In this document: piece after piece, positions 1 to 9,136 of the stretch
Numbering within the stretch: the first letter of the stretch is position 1
Layout of the letters: each line of letters starts with the position of its first letter
Assembly (NCBI GenBank): GCA_963822595.1
Contig: CAWGIG010000001.1
Location: forward strand, 124,001-188,000
Direction: 5' to 3'
Origin: CAVRUH01 sp963822595
GTDB lineage: Bacteria; Chlamydiota; Chlamydiia; Chlamydiales; Waddliaceae
DNA: 64,000 bases
Position numbers and translations under genes: made by a program
Notes under the pieces: generated by a model
The model's database searches: none
Told to the model about the DNA's origin: nothing
What the model saw: only the letters and a program-made list of their open reading frames with translations

Positions 1-284
1 ACAAGTACGTTGGTCTTGTTAATGCATATTACGATTTCTGCCCAATGGGATGCTTTGTTCCATTTGTTGGTGGTGGTGTAGGTTATGCTTACATTGATTC
101 ACAGCATCGCCATGAAACTCATCGTTTCAAGAAAAACGCATTTGCATGGCAAGTGGGTGCAGGCGTTTCTTATGAAATCAATGAGTGCTGGTCAGCAACT
201 GCTTCTTATCGTTTACTCGGTACAACGAATGATAGCACAGCTTACCACAACCTATTCGGTGTTGGTCTTACAAGACAGTTCTAA
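1..284 (+). CDS. C-terminal part of an outer-membrane beta-barrel protein (5' end outside window)
   Basis: The reading frame is open from base 3 to the stop at 282-284, so the gene starts upstream of the window. The visible part has alternating polar and aromatic strands, ends in phenylalanine (..LTRQF), and contains the strand-like pattern SYEINECWSATASYRL. A terminal aromatic residue is the usual Bam recognition signal of outer-membrane barrels. Glycine-rich turns (VGGGVGYAY, VGAGVSY) fit an OmpA- or Omp25-like small barrel. The family cannot be named from this fragment. A rho-independent terminator follows about 40 bp downstream. I am confident it is a barrel protein and not of its function. 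Confidence 0.75.
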   Translation, partial: KYVGLVNAYYDFCPMGCFVPFVGGGVGYAYIDSQHRHETHRFKKNAFAWQVGAGVSYEINECWSATASYRLLGTTNDSTAYHNLFGVGLTRQF

Positions 285-320
285 TCGAATAATTGATATC
301 ACCCTAGGGTGATGATCAAA

Positions 321-353
321 AGAAGGGAGGGCTTAACCCCTCTCTTTTTTTTT
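321..353 (+). terminator. Rho-independent terminator of the barrel gene
   Basis: A G-rich stem (GGGAGGG) pairs with CCCTCTC across a short CTTAA loop and is followed by an uninterrupted run of nine T. It lies about 40 bp after the barrel stop codon and in the same direction. Confidence 0.8.
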
Positions 354-380
354 GTCTTGAAATACTCACTTATTTCAATA

Positions 381-413
381 ATGGACTGCATGGACGGAAT
401 GGACGACATGGAC
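381..413 (+). repeat. Tandem 9-nt-period TGGACNNNA repeat (solo copy)
   Basis: Four successive units read ATGGACTGC, ATGGACGGA, ATGGACGAC, ATGGACTA. The period is exactly 9 nt with a TGGAC core, so one frame would encode Met-Asp-X repeats. The same motif recurs at 27108-27132, on both sides of the four-helix-bundle gene at 33071-33687, and at the tips of the inverted repeat at 37201-37434. No matching opposite arm is visible nearby. It may be a remnant or solo end of an element. Confidence 0.75.
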
Positions 414-480
414 TATGCGGTTACATCGAGCTCCAACTTATTAAAGCCATTGAAAGCGCCGATTCTATACAGACAATTAA

Positions 481-1854
481 TTATTCAGGATTTTTGGGAG
501 TCGGGTCATATGCTTTTCCTCGAAGTTCAAACAACTTGGCGAAGCTGGGAAGATTCACCTCATTTCCTTTGACACGTCCTATATAACCATCTCGGGCTGC
601 TTCTTCTATTCTTTGTTTAAGTTTAGCTTTTAATAAGTTATATTTTTCAGAGCTATCGATACTTTCAGATTCAAGGATTTCATCCATTTTACTAATACCG
701 TGTTTCTTTCCTTCCTTGATAAGTTTTTTGGCTTCATCGCTTACGGGTTTTAAGACAGATCCCACCTTTTGAAAAATGGTTTCTTTTTTTGGAGGAAAAA
801 GAGCTTTAACTACATTCGTAAATTCTGTGCTGATGTCTTTTGGGACATGTTCCTTGCGCGTAGCAAGATCCGAAATACCTTTTTTATGAAATCTTGTTTT
901 AATATAAAGCATGCTATGTCCCACGAACTCCTTGAAATTATCCAGGGTAGCAAATCCCTTTTTCCAAAAAGGAGGAAGTCCTTTCGCTTCCATTTTTAAA
1001 AAAAGAGTTTTGTCGGGTTGTGGTGCAAAAAGAAGTGTTCCAGCCTTTGCCGGTAAATTCCCCTCTCTCAAATCAACACCTTTTTGCTTGTTGCTCTTAA
1101 CGACGTTTTCCTTCATATGAGAAGATACCCTTTCATATATATTGGGCCCTGCCGCATCTTCGAGAAATTTTTGGAGCTTCCCGTCAGGATCATCTATGCG
1201 CATAGATCCATTTGTATAGAGCTTGTCCGCCTTGGCACATAAGGCTGTCATGAACCACATCAGTTTGACGATGTTCTGCGGGTTTTTATCCTCAGCATCA
1301 ATCGTACCCTCACTGATTTTTTTTGCTAGCAACTCTCCATCCTTAACGAATTTTTGCACATGGTCAAAAGTCAAAGTACCATCACTTTTTAACGATATTG
1401 TGCAGAATTTTCTGAAATTTTCCAGTAATCTTGAATCATTCATAATGTCATCCATAACGTCCGAATCTTTAAAGGCACGTGTTTCGAAGGGAGACTTTTC
1501 ATATACTTCGGATGGGGATGCCAAAGCAGAATGTGCCCTAGAATTAAGAGGTGCGTCATTATTTGACACTTCCTCTAACTCATTAGTTTCTGGTAACACT
1601 TTTTTAATCGTCCTTTGCACTTTCTGATCCCCCGGTCTTTTAGCTCTGGGAAGCTCAGGTAACTTTTTCAAAAATTCGTCGTGTACATCGTCTGGATGTA
1701 TAGGAAGAGGTTTATTAGGAGGTTTAGAGTTCTCTAAACTTTTTTTTGCGATGCCCTGTGTTGATGCAACAACAGGTGTTTCGGGTGTTTTGGTCTGCTT
1801 TTTCGGTAGATTCTTTGATGAATAATCGGTTCTTGATGAATCTAAAGGATCCAT
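481..1854 (-). CDS. Unassigned 457-aa protein, possible effector
   Basis: I do not recognise this family. The protein begins with about 110 residues rich in Pro, Lys, Ser and Asn that look disordered. A more ordered, mostly helical, lysine-rich region follows to the end. There is no signal peptide and no membrane segment, so it is cytosolic or exported by a signal-independent route. A disordered N-terminus before a folded region is common in chlamydial type III substrates, but that is only suggestive. It is the only gene between a terminator-closed barrel gene and a long inverted repeat, so it is probably transcribed alone. The start at 1854 is preceded on the minus strand by GGGGGGAATT, a usable ribosome site. 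Confidence 0.7.
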   Translation of the reverse strand: MDPLDSSRTDYSSKNLPKKQTKTPETPVVASTQGIAKKSLENSKPPNKPLPIHPDDVHDEFLKKLPELPRAKRPGDQKVQRTIKKVLPETNELEEVSNNDAPLNSRAHSALASPSEVYEKSPFETRAFKDSDVMDDIMNDSRLLENFRKFCTISLKSDGTLTFDHVQKFVKDGELLAKKISEGTIDAEDKNPQNIVKLMWFMTALCAKADKLYTNGSMRIDDPDGKLQKFLEDAAGPNIYERVSSHMKENVVKSNKQKGVDLREGNLPAKAGTLLFAPQPDKTLFLKMEAKGLPPFWKKGFATLDNFKEFVGHSMLYIKTRFHKKGISDLATRKEHVPKDISTEFTNVVKALFPPKKETIFQKVGSVLKPVSDEAKKLIKEGKKHGISKMDEILESESIDSSEKYNLLKAKLKQRIEEAARDGYIGRVKGNEVNLPSFAKLFELRGKAYDPTPKNPE

Positions 1855-2020
1855 AATTCCCCCCTATTTAGAACACCTACACATATAAGTTCATTATAAC
1901 ATAATTCGAATTAATTGTTGATAGTTGTAAATAAATAATTATTATTAAGATTCTGTAAAAATCATTTCCTGAGGGGTTTTGATAGTCAGGCTTTTGACAG
2001 TCCTGGCAGAGCGAAGCTCA

Positions 2021-2207
2021 ATGTCATCAACTTAAAGAAAATTGTATATGCCTCTGGAGTGACTCGATAAATCGAGTCTTTCGACCTGAAATTTATTTCA
2101 GGCTTCTTCGTGGATAGCTATCTCGCCCGTAATAAATTCCGGGGCGAAAGACTCGATAAATCGAGTCACTCCAGAGGCATATACAATTTTCTTTAAGTTG
2201 GTGTCAT
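2021..2207. repeat. Long inverted repeat (about 62-bp arms) downstream of msbA
   Basis: The arm at about 2021-2083 (from ATGTCATCAACTTAAAG to ATCGAGTCTTTCG) is the reverse complement of about 2145-2207, with only a few mismatches near the outer end. Each arm also contains its own palindrome GACTCGATAAATCGAGTC, and the loop contains CCTGAAATTTATTTCAGG. The structure can fold as nested hairpins on either strand. It sits about 25 bp past the msbA stop codon, so it may end the minus-strand operon, but it is far longer than a normal terminator and lacks a long T run. Confidence 0.85.
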
Positions 2208-2232
2208 TAGCCTTCATGAAATGACAATCGAA

Positions 2233-4017
2233 TCATTCCACTGTTTCAACACTCAAGTGACGGGCATGCCACATGCGTTGAAAACCGGGACAGCTGGCGA
2301 GAAGTTCCTCTTTAGTCCCCTCTGCAATCTTGACGCCCTTTTCGAGATAAATAATGCGATCGGCATCTTCAATCGTCGTCAGGCGGTGAGCAATAATAAT
2401 TTGTGTGATTTTTCCACGAAGTTCCCTAATCGCCAATTGAATGGAATGTTCACTCACATTATCTAACGAAGAAGTGGCCTCATCCAGCACCAAAATAGGG
2501 GCTCCCTTGACCAAAGCACGTGCAATAGCCAGACGCTGCTGCTGTCCTCCCGAAAGATTTTTTCCCCCCTCGGAGAGCTCTGTATCATATCCTTCAGGAA
2601 GATGCACAATAAACTCTTCGGCATGGGCCATTTTGGCGGCCGCTTCAATTTGGTGTTGAGAAAAGTTGCGACCGAAGGCGATGTTTTTTGCAACACTATC
2701 CAAGAATAGAAAAGGTCTTTGAGGAACAAATGCAATATTTTCGCGCAGGGATTTTTGCGTATAACTATTAATAGATTTTCCGTTGATAAGGATCTCCCCT
2801 TCTTGAACCTCATAAAGTCTAGGAAGCAATTGAACAATGGTGGATTTTCCTGCGCCTGTCGGGCCAACGATAGCCACCGTTTCCCCTTTTTTCACGGAGA
2901 AACTCAGATTCTTCAATACCCATTTATCTCCATAGCGGAAGCTGACATTTTTAAATTCGATAGGACCTTCAAAATGATCCATCGTAGTTGCATTGGCATT
3001 GTCAACGATCTGAGGCTTCATCTCCATCACTTCGAACATTCTATCGGCTGCAGCAATACCGCGCTGGATATGACTATTTTCCTCGGCAAACTTTTTGATA
3101 GGCTCATAGAGAACATATAACAAGCCGACGAAGAAGAAGGTCTCGGCAACACTCATCTCAAGGATATGAAGACCATACAAAAGAGAAATCGAAAGAAAAG
3201 ACATGGCTAAAAGGTGGACAATAGGACGGGATGAAAGGTCATAACGGGCGCTTTTTCTTTCCAGTTTCGCTATTTTTTCATTTTGTTCTACATATTTATT
3301 AAGCGAAAAGTCTTCCATCGCAAAGACCTTGACCGTCTGAATACCCGACAAGAAATCGATTAATACCGAAGTAAAACTTTCTCTATTTTGCTGGATTTGA
3401 CGCGAAATCCGACGGACGCGGCGGGAGATAAAAAATATAGGAAAGAGGATCAACGGAAACCCGACAAACACTATAAGCGACAACTGCCAAGAAGTGATGA
3501 AACAAAGAATCAATGTGGAAATAACCGTGAAGGGCGTCTGTAAATAATTCATCATGCTGGCTGTGACAGCCTCAGCGATCTGTTGGGAGTCACCAACAAC
3601 TCTTTGCGAAAGGCCTCCGATATTATATCTCTGAAAAAATTCCATCGGAAGAATCTGAAGATGTTCAAAATAATTCTGGCGCAAGTCTCGACTTACACGT
3701 ATAGCCATAACGCGGGTGGTGTATCGATGAAAAAATAAAGTGATCGCTTTAAACACAGCTACGAAAATAAGGGTTGCTGCCAAATAATTCATGTTGGTGG
3801 TGATCGGCAAATAGTAATCAATAAAAAGGATCACATTCTGGATGATATCGCCGGTTTTTTGCGGCGCCAAAAGATCCTGCCCTTTTTTGGTGATGATTCC
3901 GAGAGATAGTATTTCCAAATAGGAAGCTACCATTAAAAGACACATCGTTAATACGGTAAGAAGAGCGAGGATGCGATTTTTTTTGTTATAAAAAGCGAGT
4001 TTAAACAGCTTTTTCAT
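2233..4017 (-). CDS. msbA: Lipid A export ATP-binding/permease MsbA
   Basis: A 594-residue half-transporter of the ABC exporter type. It flips lipid A-core across the inner membrane using ATP. The N-terminal half has about six hydrophobic helices. The C-terminal half has a complete ATPase: Walker A GPTGAGKST near residue 387, signature LSGGQQQR near 490, and Walker B/D-loop ILVLDEATSSLD near 515. Length is typical of MsbA. The start lies 17 bp inside the end of accA, so the two are translationally linked. The order msbA-accA-L,D-transpeptidase-HU matches the C. trachomatis CT264-CT267 region as I recall it, which supports MsbA over a generic multidrug exporter. Confidence 0.88.
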   Translation of the reverse strand: MKKLFKLAFYNKKNRILALLTVLTMCLLMVASYLEILSLGIITKKGQDLLAPQKTGDIIQNVILFIDYYLPITTNMNYLAATLIFVAVFKAITLFFHRYTTRVMAIRVSRDLRQNYFEHLQILPMEFFQRYNIGGLSQRVVGDSQQIAEAVTASMMNYLQTPFTVISTLILCFITSWQLSLIVFVGFPLILFPIFFISRRVRRISRQIQQNRESFTSVLIDFLSGIQTVKVFAMEDFSLNKYVEQNEKIAKLERKSARYDLSSRPIVHLLAMSFLSISLLYGLHILEMSVAETFFFVGLLYVLYEPIKKFAEENSHIQRGIAAADRMFEVMEMKPQIVDNANATTMDHFEGPIEFKNVSFRYGDKWVLKNLSFSVKKGETVAIVGPTGAGKSTIVQLLPRLYEVQEGEILINGKSINSYTQKSLRENIAFVPQRPFLFLDSVAKNIAFGRNFSQHQIEAAAKMAHAEEFIVHLPEGYDTELSEGGKNLSGGQQQRLAIARALVKGAPILVLDEATSSLDNVSEHSIQLAIRELRGKITQIIIAHRLTTIEDADRIIYLEKGVKIAEGTKEELLASCPGFQRMWHARHLSVETVE

Positions 4018-4957
4018 TAAGCTGCCCCATTTTTCTAAATTTCATATACCTTTGCTCCAGAAGTATTTCAGGGGGGATACGTCTGAGAATATTCCATTGT
4101 TCAACTAGAAAATTCTTTACATTGTTGTAAACTTCTTCCGGATTGTGATGTCCTCCACCAAGAGGTTCGGGAATCACTACATCAATGATGTCTAACTCTT
4201 TAATTTGTTCCGCATTGAGTTTTAACTGTGTCGCAGCTTCTACGTTTTTTCCCGCATCTTTCCAGAGAATCGATGCGCAACCCTCCGGCGAAATGACCGA
4301 GTAGTAAGAGTGTTGCAGCATCCCTATCACATCTCCGACACCCATTCCTAGGGCACCTCCGGAGCATCCTTCGCCGATGACAAGGACAATGATCGGGACA
4401 GTAATCTGAAACATTTCGCGAAGGTTCATCGCAATTGCCCAGCCTTGTCCCCTTTCCTCAGCGCCTAATGCAGGGTGAGCCCCCGGAGTATCTAGCAGAG
4501 ATACAATCGGCAGATTCAACTTCTCCGCCAATTTCATCAGTCGCAAAGCTTTTCTGAACCCTTCCGGATGAAGCATTCCAAAATTACGATAGATACGACT
4601 TTCGGTATCGTTACCTTTTTCTTGTCCAATGATCATGCACTTCATGCCATTGATTTTCGCAAACCCGCCAATGATGGCGTGGTCTTCAGCAAAGGTTCTG
4701 TCGCCGCAGAGTTCGTGGAATGAGTCGCAGATTTTTTCGATGAAGTCGATAGAGTGAGGACGTTGAGGATGGCGGCTAATGGTGACGCGCTCCCAGGCAG
4801 TCAGCTCGGAATAGACTTTTTTCTTCAACTTTTCGAGCTTCTCTTCAAGCTTCAATATTTCTTTGTTGAATAAGGTGCTTTCGCCATTCTGCTTTTTTAA
4901 GTGATTTATGGTCTTGACATACTCATAAATCTGCTTTTCGTGAGGTAAAATATCCAA
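4001..4957 (-). CDS. accA: Acetyl-CoA carboxylase carboxyltransferase subunit alpha
   Basis: The 318-residue product matches AccA in length and layout: an N-terminal coiled coil rich in Lys/Leu/Glu, then the crotonase-like carboxyltransferase core. Recognisable stretches are RPHSIDFIE, GDRTFAEDHAIIGGFA, LLDTPGAHPALGAEERGQ and GEGCSGGALGMGVGD, which form the CoA and biotin binding surface. With AccD it transfers carboxyl from biotin to acetyl-CoA to make malonyl-CoA for fatty acid synthesis. accD is not in the window. It overlaps msbA by 17 bp. Confidence 0.95.
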   Translation of the reverse strand: MDILPHEKQIYEYVKTINHLKKQNGESTLFNKEILKLEEKLEKLKKKVYSELTAWERVTISRHPQRPHSIDFIEKICDSFHELCGDRTFAEDHAIIGGFAKINGMKCMIIGQEKGNDTESRIYRNFGMLHPEGFRKALRLMKLAEKLNLPIVSLLDTPGAHPALGAEERGQGWAIAMNLREMFQITVPIIVLVIGEGCSGGALGMGVGDVIGMLQHSYYSVISPEGCASILWKDAGKNVEAATQLKLNAEQIKELDIIDVVIPEPLGGGHHNPEEVYNNVKNFLVEQWNILRRIPPEILLEQRYMKFRKMGQLNEKAV

Positions 4958-5023
4958 AATGTATACTCCGTATTTATTATTATTAATTTATTTTAGGAAT
5001 GGGAGTAGTAGTATGTTTTAGGC

Positions 5024-6022
5024 TTATAGGCGTTTTTGTTCTCCGGGAAGTTTTGCGTTTTCGATACCTTTGACAATTTCAATGGTGGTGGGACGAGAAA
5101 TGATAATAGAGAAAATTTCTTCAATATCTTTTGTTGCTAGTCGAATGCATCCGTCGCTTTCATAGCTTCCTATACTTGAAAGATCTTCAGCAATTTCCCC
5201 TTTGGCGTTGGGTGTCCATGGAAGTCCATGTATTCCGAATCCTTTTGGGGAAGCTGTGCACCCTTCAACCTCTTCGCCGAATGGAATCCAACGGGTACCG
5301 AAGACGCGTACCATTTCGACTTTTTCACCTTGGTGGTAGGAGATTGTTTTCGGACGGTAAACGGCAATTTTGTCACCCAGGGTATATTTTCCAAGCGGAG
5401 TGCGGTATCCGGATTCGGCGCTTTCATCGGGGCGCCCTAAGCCGACGTCATATGTTTTAACGAGGGTTAGCTGATGGGTATCATTATCGAGGTAGTAAAA
5501 CTTCATTTTGCAACTGAGCATATCAACTAAGAGGTAAAACTCGAAATGCTTATCATCGCGAAGGACGTTAAATTTATCGCCTTCGGCGACCTCTTGTTTA
5601 AAATAATCGGGGCGTCCATTTAAGCTGCGAGCAATAAAGTGGCGGGAGGTTTTATAATGGGAGGCGTAATCGGAAAGCCAAGCTTGGCGCCCTTTCATCC
5701 AGGCCACTTTGCTTTTGTAGGTGATTGTTTGAACGATGGGGAATTTATTCTCGCCTCTATTAAAGAACTCTTCGATTCTATCGACATTTTCAGGGATTTC
5801 GGCAGCGACGGGTCTCGATAATGGGATTTCGGCCTTATTTGCCTCAACCTTACTATCGTTTTCCGCAACGGCGACAGGTTCCATAGGAATTTCAAAAACC
5901 GTCTCAACTTCTGCGATTTTTACATCTGTATTTTCTTTCTTTCCCCCTTTGAATAGGGCAAGAACCCCAATACCTGCGAATAGAAGAACAGTCACAACAA
6001 TAAATACTCTAGATAATGACAT
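5024..6022 (-). CDS. Membrane-anchored L,D-transpeptidase (YkuD domain)
   Basis: The 332-residue protein has an N-terminal membrane anchor (VFIVVTVLLFAGIGVLALF) and a charged linker. A short region resembling a LysM/peptidoglycan-binding segment precedes a YkuD catalytic domain. The catalytic signature is present: His in GIHGLPW near residue 262 and Cys in SYESDGCIRLA near 290. Such enzymes make 3-3 crosslinks in peptidoglycan or attach proteins to it. It lies between HU and accA, in the place of CT266 in Chlamydia as I recall, which suggests an old chlamydial gene. In a group with little or transient peptidoglycan its substrate is of interest. Family confident; exact substrate unknown. Confidence 0.85.
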   Translation of the reverse strand: MSLSRVFIVVTVLLFAGIGVLALFKGGKKENTDVKIAEVETVFEIPMEPVAVAENDSKVEANKAEIPLSRPVAAEIPENVDRIEEFFNRGENKFPIVQTITYKSKVAWMKGRQAWLSDYASHYKTSRHFIARSLNGRPDYFKQEVAEGDKFNVLRDDKHFEFYLLVDMLSCKMKFYYLDNDTHQLTLVKTYDVGLGRPDESAESGYRTPLGKYTLGDKIAVYRPKTISYHQGEKVEMVRVFGTRWIPFGEEVEGCTASPKGFGIHGLPWTPNAKGEIAEDLSSIGSYESDGCIRLATKDIEEIFSIIISRPTTIEIVKGIENAKLPGEQKRL

Positions 6023-6112
6023 CTAATCACCCTCGGTTCATAAAAAATAACTGCTCCCATCATAATCTCTTTTATAAATTTTGCCAAGAACTAAACGGAT
6101 ATGAGGGATAAA

Positions 6113-6216
6113 AAAAGACAAAAAGGACAAAAGGGACATAAAGGACATAAAAAGCTGATCTTCAGCTGTTTATGGTCAATTGTCCCTTAGGTCCTTTTTG
6201 TCCTTAGGTTCCTTTT
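6113..6216. repeat. Imperfect long inverted repeat between HU and the L,D-transpeptidase gene
   Basis: The left arm is built of repeated GGACA units (AAAGGACAAAAGGGACATAA) and pairs with TTATGG...GTCCCTTAGGTCCTTTTTGTCC on the right, around AGCTGATCTTCAGCT. It begins a few bases after the HU stop codon. It probably acts as terminator for HU on the minus strand. Confidence 0.75.
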
Positions 6217-6222
6217 TCGTAA

Positions 6223-6555
6223 CTACCTTGCAGCAGAAACTGCAGGCTCTTCTACGTCTTCAATTAATTTACGCATCTTTTTGCCAGGAGTAAATTTAAC
6301 GGCAGGACGAGCTGGAATGACGATAGGAATAGCAGCGTTTTTAGGATTACGTCCAATTTTCTGTTTACGCTTCACAACTTCGAAGACACCAAAATCTCGA
6401 AATTCCAAACGTTCTCCTTGTGAAAGACAATCGGTCATTTTATCAAGAAATGCTTGAATAACTTGGCGGACGTCGTTTGGATGAATTCCCCTATCTTGAG
6501 AAATTGAATTGATCAATTTCTTTTTCGTCATTGTTGACTTTTCATTGGAAGACAT
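6223..6555 (-). CDS. HU/IHF family DNA-binding protein
   Basis: The 110-residue protein has the HU fold: N-terminal helices (KKLINSISQDRGI...VIQAFLDKMTDCL), then the beta arm with GVFEVVKRKQKIGRNPKN and the C-terminal ARPAVKFTPGKKMRKLIED. The proline at the arm tip that intercalates into DNA is in the IPIVIPARPAV stretch. HU-type proteins bend and compact the chromosome and assist replication and repair. An N-terminal extension of about eight residues and a short acidic/alanine tail go beyond the core. It is upstream of the L,D-transpeptidase gene, separated by an inverted repeat, and is probably expressed on its own. Confidence 0.93.
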   Translation of the reverse strand: MSSNEKSTMTKKKLINSISQDRGIHPNDVRQVIQAFLDKMTDCLSQGERLEFRDFGVFEVVKRKQKIGRNPKNAAIPIVIPARPAVKFTPGKKMRKLIEDVEEPAVSAAR

Positions 6556-6716
6556 AATTAAATAACTCCTTCAATTTTTTTTGGATGCAATTCCATTTTT
6601 TAAGTTTTTCATCAACTTACCCAATCAACTCTTTTTTTACAATCCCAAGTGATGATTGCTAGTTCCCTATCTTACCGAAACATTATTTTGTTTCAAGTTT
6701 TATTTTACAGTTTGTG

Positions 6717-7988
6717 TTAAGTTACGCGAATCAATATTTTATTTTTCTTTCCCAAAGCTAGGAGAAGTAAACGTCCTTCAATGAGGTCCTTTTCTTCGAT
6801 AATAATATTTTCGTCCGTAACTTTAACATTATTTAAATAGACGCCGCCGTTCCGGATTAACCGGCGCGCATCTCCTTTTGTTTCTTGAAGTCCAACCGCT
6901 ACAACAAAATCGACTATTTTTTGGTTCACGATCTCTGAAAAGCTCAAGTTTTTGCTTGGCATATCTCCGGAAATTTGTTCCAACGTTTCAGCGTTGAGAG
7001 CAGCTTTTGAGCCGGGTGCGGCAGCTTCAGTAGCCTTCTGAGCCTTATTTAAAGCTTCCTCTCCGTGAACGATGCGGGTAACTTCTTCAGCTAACCGCTT
7101 CTGAGCTGTGTTTGGAACATAATCTGGTCGGGACATCATTTTTGCATATTCTTCAATTTCCGATAAATCCATAAACGTCAGCATTCTCATTAACTTGATC
7201 ACATCGGCATCGGAAGAACGGAATAAATACTGATAAAATTCATAAGGAGAAAGTTTTTCCGGCGATAACCAAATGGCGCCTTTTTCCGATTTCCCGAATT
7301 TTTTTCCTTCGCTTGTGGTGAGCAGTGGAAAAGTTAAACCGGCAACTGAGGAGCCTCTTAACTTTCTGACTAATTCCATCCCAGCTGTGATATTGCCCCA
7401 TTGATCGCTTCCGCCAATCTGAATTTGAACACCGTAGTTATCGAATAAATATAGAAAATCGTAGCTTTGCAAAATTTGATAAGTGAATTCGGTATAGCTC
7501 ATCCCCTCTTCGGAATTGAGTCTAGCGCGAACGCTATCTTTTGCTAGCATGGGACCCAATCTAAAATTTTTTCCGACATCGCGGAGAAAATCAACAATTG
7601 TAAAATTTTTAAACCAGTCGAAGTTATCTAAGATAATTGGTTTGCAAGTTGGATGTTGGAAATCGAGAATTTGTCCGAAATTTTTTGTGATTCCTTGGAG
7701 GTTCTTTTTTATCGAAGCTTCATCAAGCAGCTGACGTTCTTGGGATTTTCCTGAAGGGTCGCCAATCATACCGGTGGCGCCGCCGACGATAATATAGGGG
7801 GTATGGCCGAATTTTTGAAACCAGGCAAGTCCCATAATAGCGACCATGTTCCCTAAATGGAGGCTATCGCTGGTAGGATCGAACCCGCAATAAAGTTTTA
7901 CAGGATTCTTGGTTAGTTCCTGTGTTTCTAGGTCGGTCATGGCTTCAATAAAGCCTCTTTCCCGAAGAACTTCGATTACATTTTGCAT
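6717..7988 (-). CDS. tyrS: Tyrosyl-tRNA synthetase
   Basis: A class Ic aminoacyl-tRNA synthetase that charges tRNA-Tyr. The HIGH-type motif is present as LHLGNM near residue 40. The KMSKS motif appears as KFGKS near 245, the usual bacterial TyrS form. A C-terminal S4-like RNA-binding segment (GDARRLIRNGGVYLNN) is intact. I choose the ATG at 7988, giving 423 residues, over the upstream one at 8012. It is preceded on the minus strand by GAGGGAAATT, a good ribosome site, and MQNVIEVLRERGF is the normal TyrS beginning. Length is typical. Confidence 0.95.
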   Translation of the reverse strand: MQNVIEVLRERGFIEAMTDLETQELTKNPVKLYCGFDPTSDSLHLGNMVAIMGLAWFQKFGHTPYIIVGGATGMIGDPSGKSQERQLLDEASIKKNLQGITKNFGQILDFQHPTCKPIILDNFDWFKNFTIVDFLRDVGKNFRLGPMLAKDSVRARLNSEEGMSYTEFTYQILQSYDFLYLFDNYGVQIQIGGSDQWGNITAGMELVRKLRGSSVAGLTFPLLTTSEGKKFGKSEKGAIWLSPEKLSPYEFYQYLFRSSDADVIKLMRMLTFMDLSEIEEYAKMMSRPDYVPNTAQKRLAEEVTRIVHGEEALNKAQKATEAAAPGSKAALNAETLEQISGDMPSKNLSFSEIVNQKIVDFVVAVGLQETKGDARRLIRNGGVYLNNVKVTDENIIIEEKDLIEGRLLLLALGKKNKILIRVT

Positions 7989-8110
7989 AATTTCCCTCAA
8001 AAAGAAGACCATTCTGCGATTTTAAGTAATTTTCTGTCAATGGTCTACATTCATTCTATTACAAAATATAGTTGAATATGCTAGGATTCTGATAAAGGGG
8101 GTAACTAAGT

Positions 8111-8419
8111 ATGGTTAATGCAAAGGATAGCAAACAAGTTCAAAGAGCTAGAGATAAAATTGCAAAAAAATTTGCTAATGACAATTCAAAAATCGATGAA
8201 AAAGCTTTAGAAGAAATGAAACAAGCGATTAGACACCGCATTGATCGTTTTGCAAAAGATCGCGTTCCCCTCAAAGATAAATCTATCGCTCTTTTCGATG
8301 GAAACAAACATATTTCAAAAATCAGAAGCAAATTCGTAAAAAATCTTGAAACCATTTTAAGAAAAGAAGCAGAATCATCCGCAGCATTCAAAAAACTTAT
8401 TGGACGTATCACACAATGA
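8111..8419 (+). CDS. Unassigned basic 102-aa protein, upstream of rpiA
   Basis: A small, lysine-rich, mostly helical protein that I do not recognise. It has no signal peptide or membrane segment. Its stop codon overlaps the rpiA start (ATGA at 8416-8419), so the two are almost certainly co-translated. An AAAGGGGG ribosome site lies about 10 bp before the start. The charge pattern could suit nucleic-acid binding. It is not ribosomal protein S20 despite similar size, because the S20 N-terminal signature is absent. Confidence 0.8.
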   Translation: MVNAKDSKQVQRARDKIAKKFANDNSKIDEKALEEMKQAIRHRIDRFAKDRVPLKDKSIALFDGNKHISKIRSKFVKNLETILRKEAESSAAFKKLIGRITQ

Positions 8420-9090
8420 CAATAGAAAAACAATGCGCTGGTTATGCAGCTGCAGAACACATCAAAGATGGAATGACAGTGGGTCTAGGAACAGGTTCTA
8501 CTACCTATTTTTTTATTGAAAAGTTAGGAGAACGTTGTCGCCATGGCCTCAAAATACAAGCGGTGCCTTCTTCTCTCGCTTCAAAAGTCTTGGCCGAATC
8601 CCTCGACATTCCCCTAGTGAATGTTGATACCCTGTCTCATTTGGATTTTATGGTGGACGGCGCGGATCAAATAGATTCCAAACATCGAATGATCAAAGGC
8701 GGCGGCGGTGCGCTTCTCAAGGAAAAACTTCTAGCGAAAATGAGTCGCGAAGTGATTATTGTGGTTGATCAAAGCAAGATCGTCGACAAGTTAGGCCGAA
8801 TGAATTTGCCTGTGGAAATTGTTTCCTTTGCTTACAAAACTACTATCGAACGTTTAAAGAGCGAAGGCTACAAAGGGACTCTTAGGATTGGCAAAGATAA
8901 TTCCCCGCTGATTACTGACGAAAATAATTTCATCATCGATATTTCTTTTGATTCTCCAATTGACAACCCTGAAGAACATCACGCAAAAATCAAATCCATT
9001 ACCGGAGTTATAGAAACGGGATTTTTTTTCAACTTAGCCAAACGTATTTTAGTCGGTTATCCAAGTGGCCATGCGGAATTTCTATCGTGA
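8416..9090 (+). CDS. rpiA: Ribose-5-phosphate isomerase A
   Basis: The 224-residue protein interconverts ribose 5-phosphate and ribulose 5-phosphate in the pentose phosphate pathway. Family hallmarks are visible: VGLGTGSTTYFFIEKLGER (phosphate-binding loop), LDFMVDGADQID (catalytic acid region), IKGGGGALLKEKLLA and VDQSKIVDKLG. Length matches RpiA. It overlaps the small basic gene upstream by 4 bp, and the bifunctional nuclease gene begins 46 bp downstream. Confidence 0.95.
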   Translation: MTIEKQCAGYAAAEHIKDGMTVGLGTGSTTYFFIEKLGERCRHGLKIQAVPSSLASKVLAESLDIPLVNVDTLSHLDFMVDGADQIDSKHRMIKGGGGALLKEKLLAKMSREVIIVVDQSKIVDKLGRMNLPVEIVSFAYKTTIERLKSEGYKGTLRIGKDNSPLITDENNFIIDISFDSPIDNPEEHHAKIKSITGVIETGFFFNLAKRILVGYPSGHAEFLS

Positions 9091-9136
9091 CGAAAAAAAA
9101 GTTCTGCCCTACTATGAAAATAAAAGGATAAATTTA

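Noticed and set aside
381..413. Possible CRISPR array or coding Met-Asp-X repeat protein
   Set aside because: The units are 9 nt with no spacers, so it is not a CRISPR array. The open frame over it (309-572) has no ribosome site and overlaps the end of a real gene on the other strand.
3800..4957. Attenuator or riboswitch before accA
   Set aside because: The gap between the accA start and the next gene is about 66 bp and A/T-rich, with no conserved fold that I can see.
8111..8419. Ribosomal protein S20
   Set aside because: Size and charge are similar, but the S20 N-terminal and helix motifs are missing.
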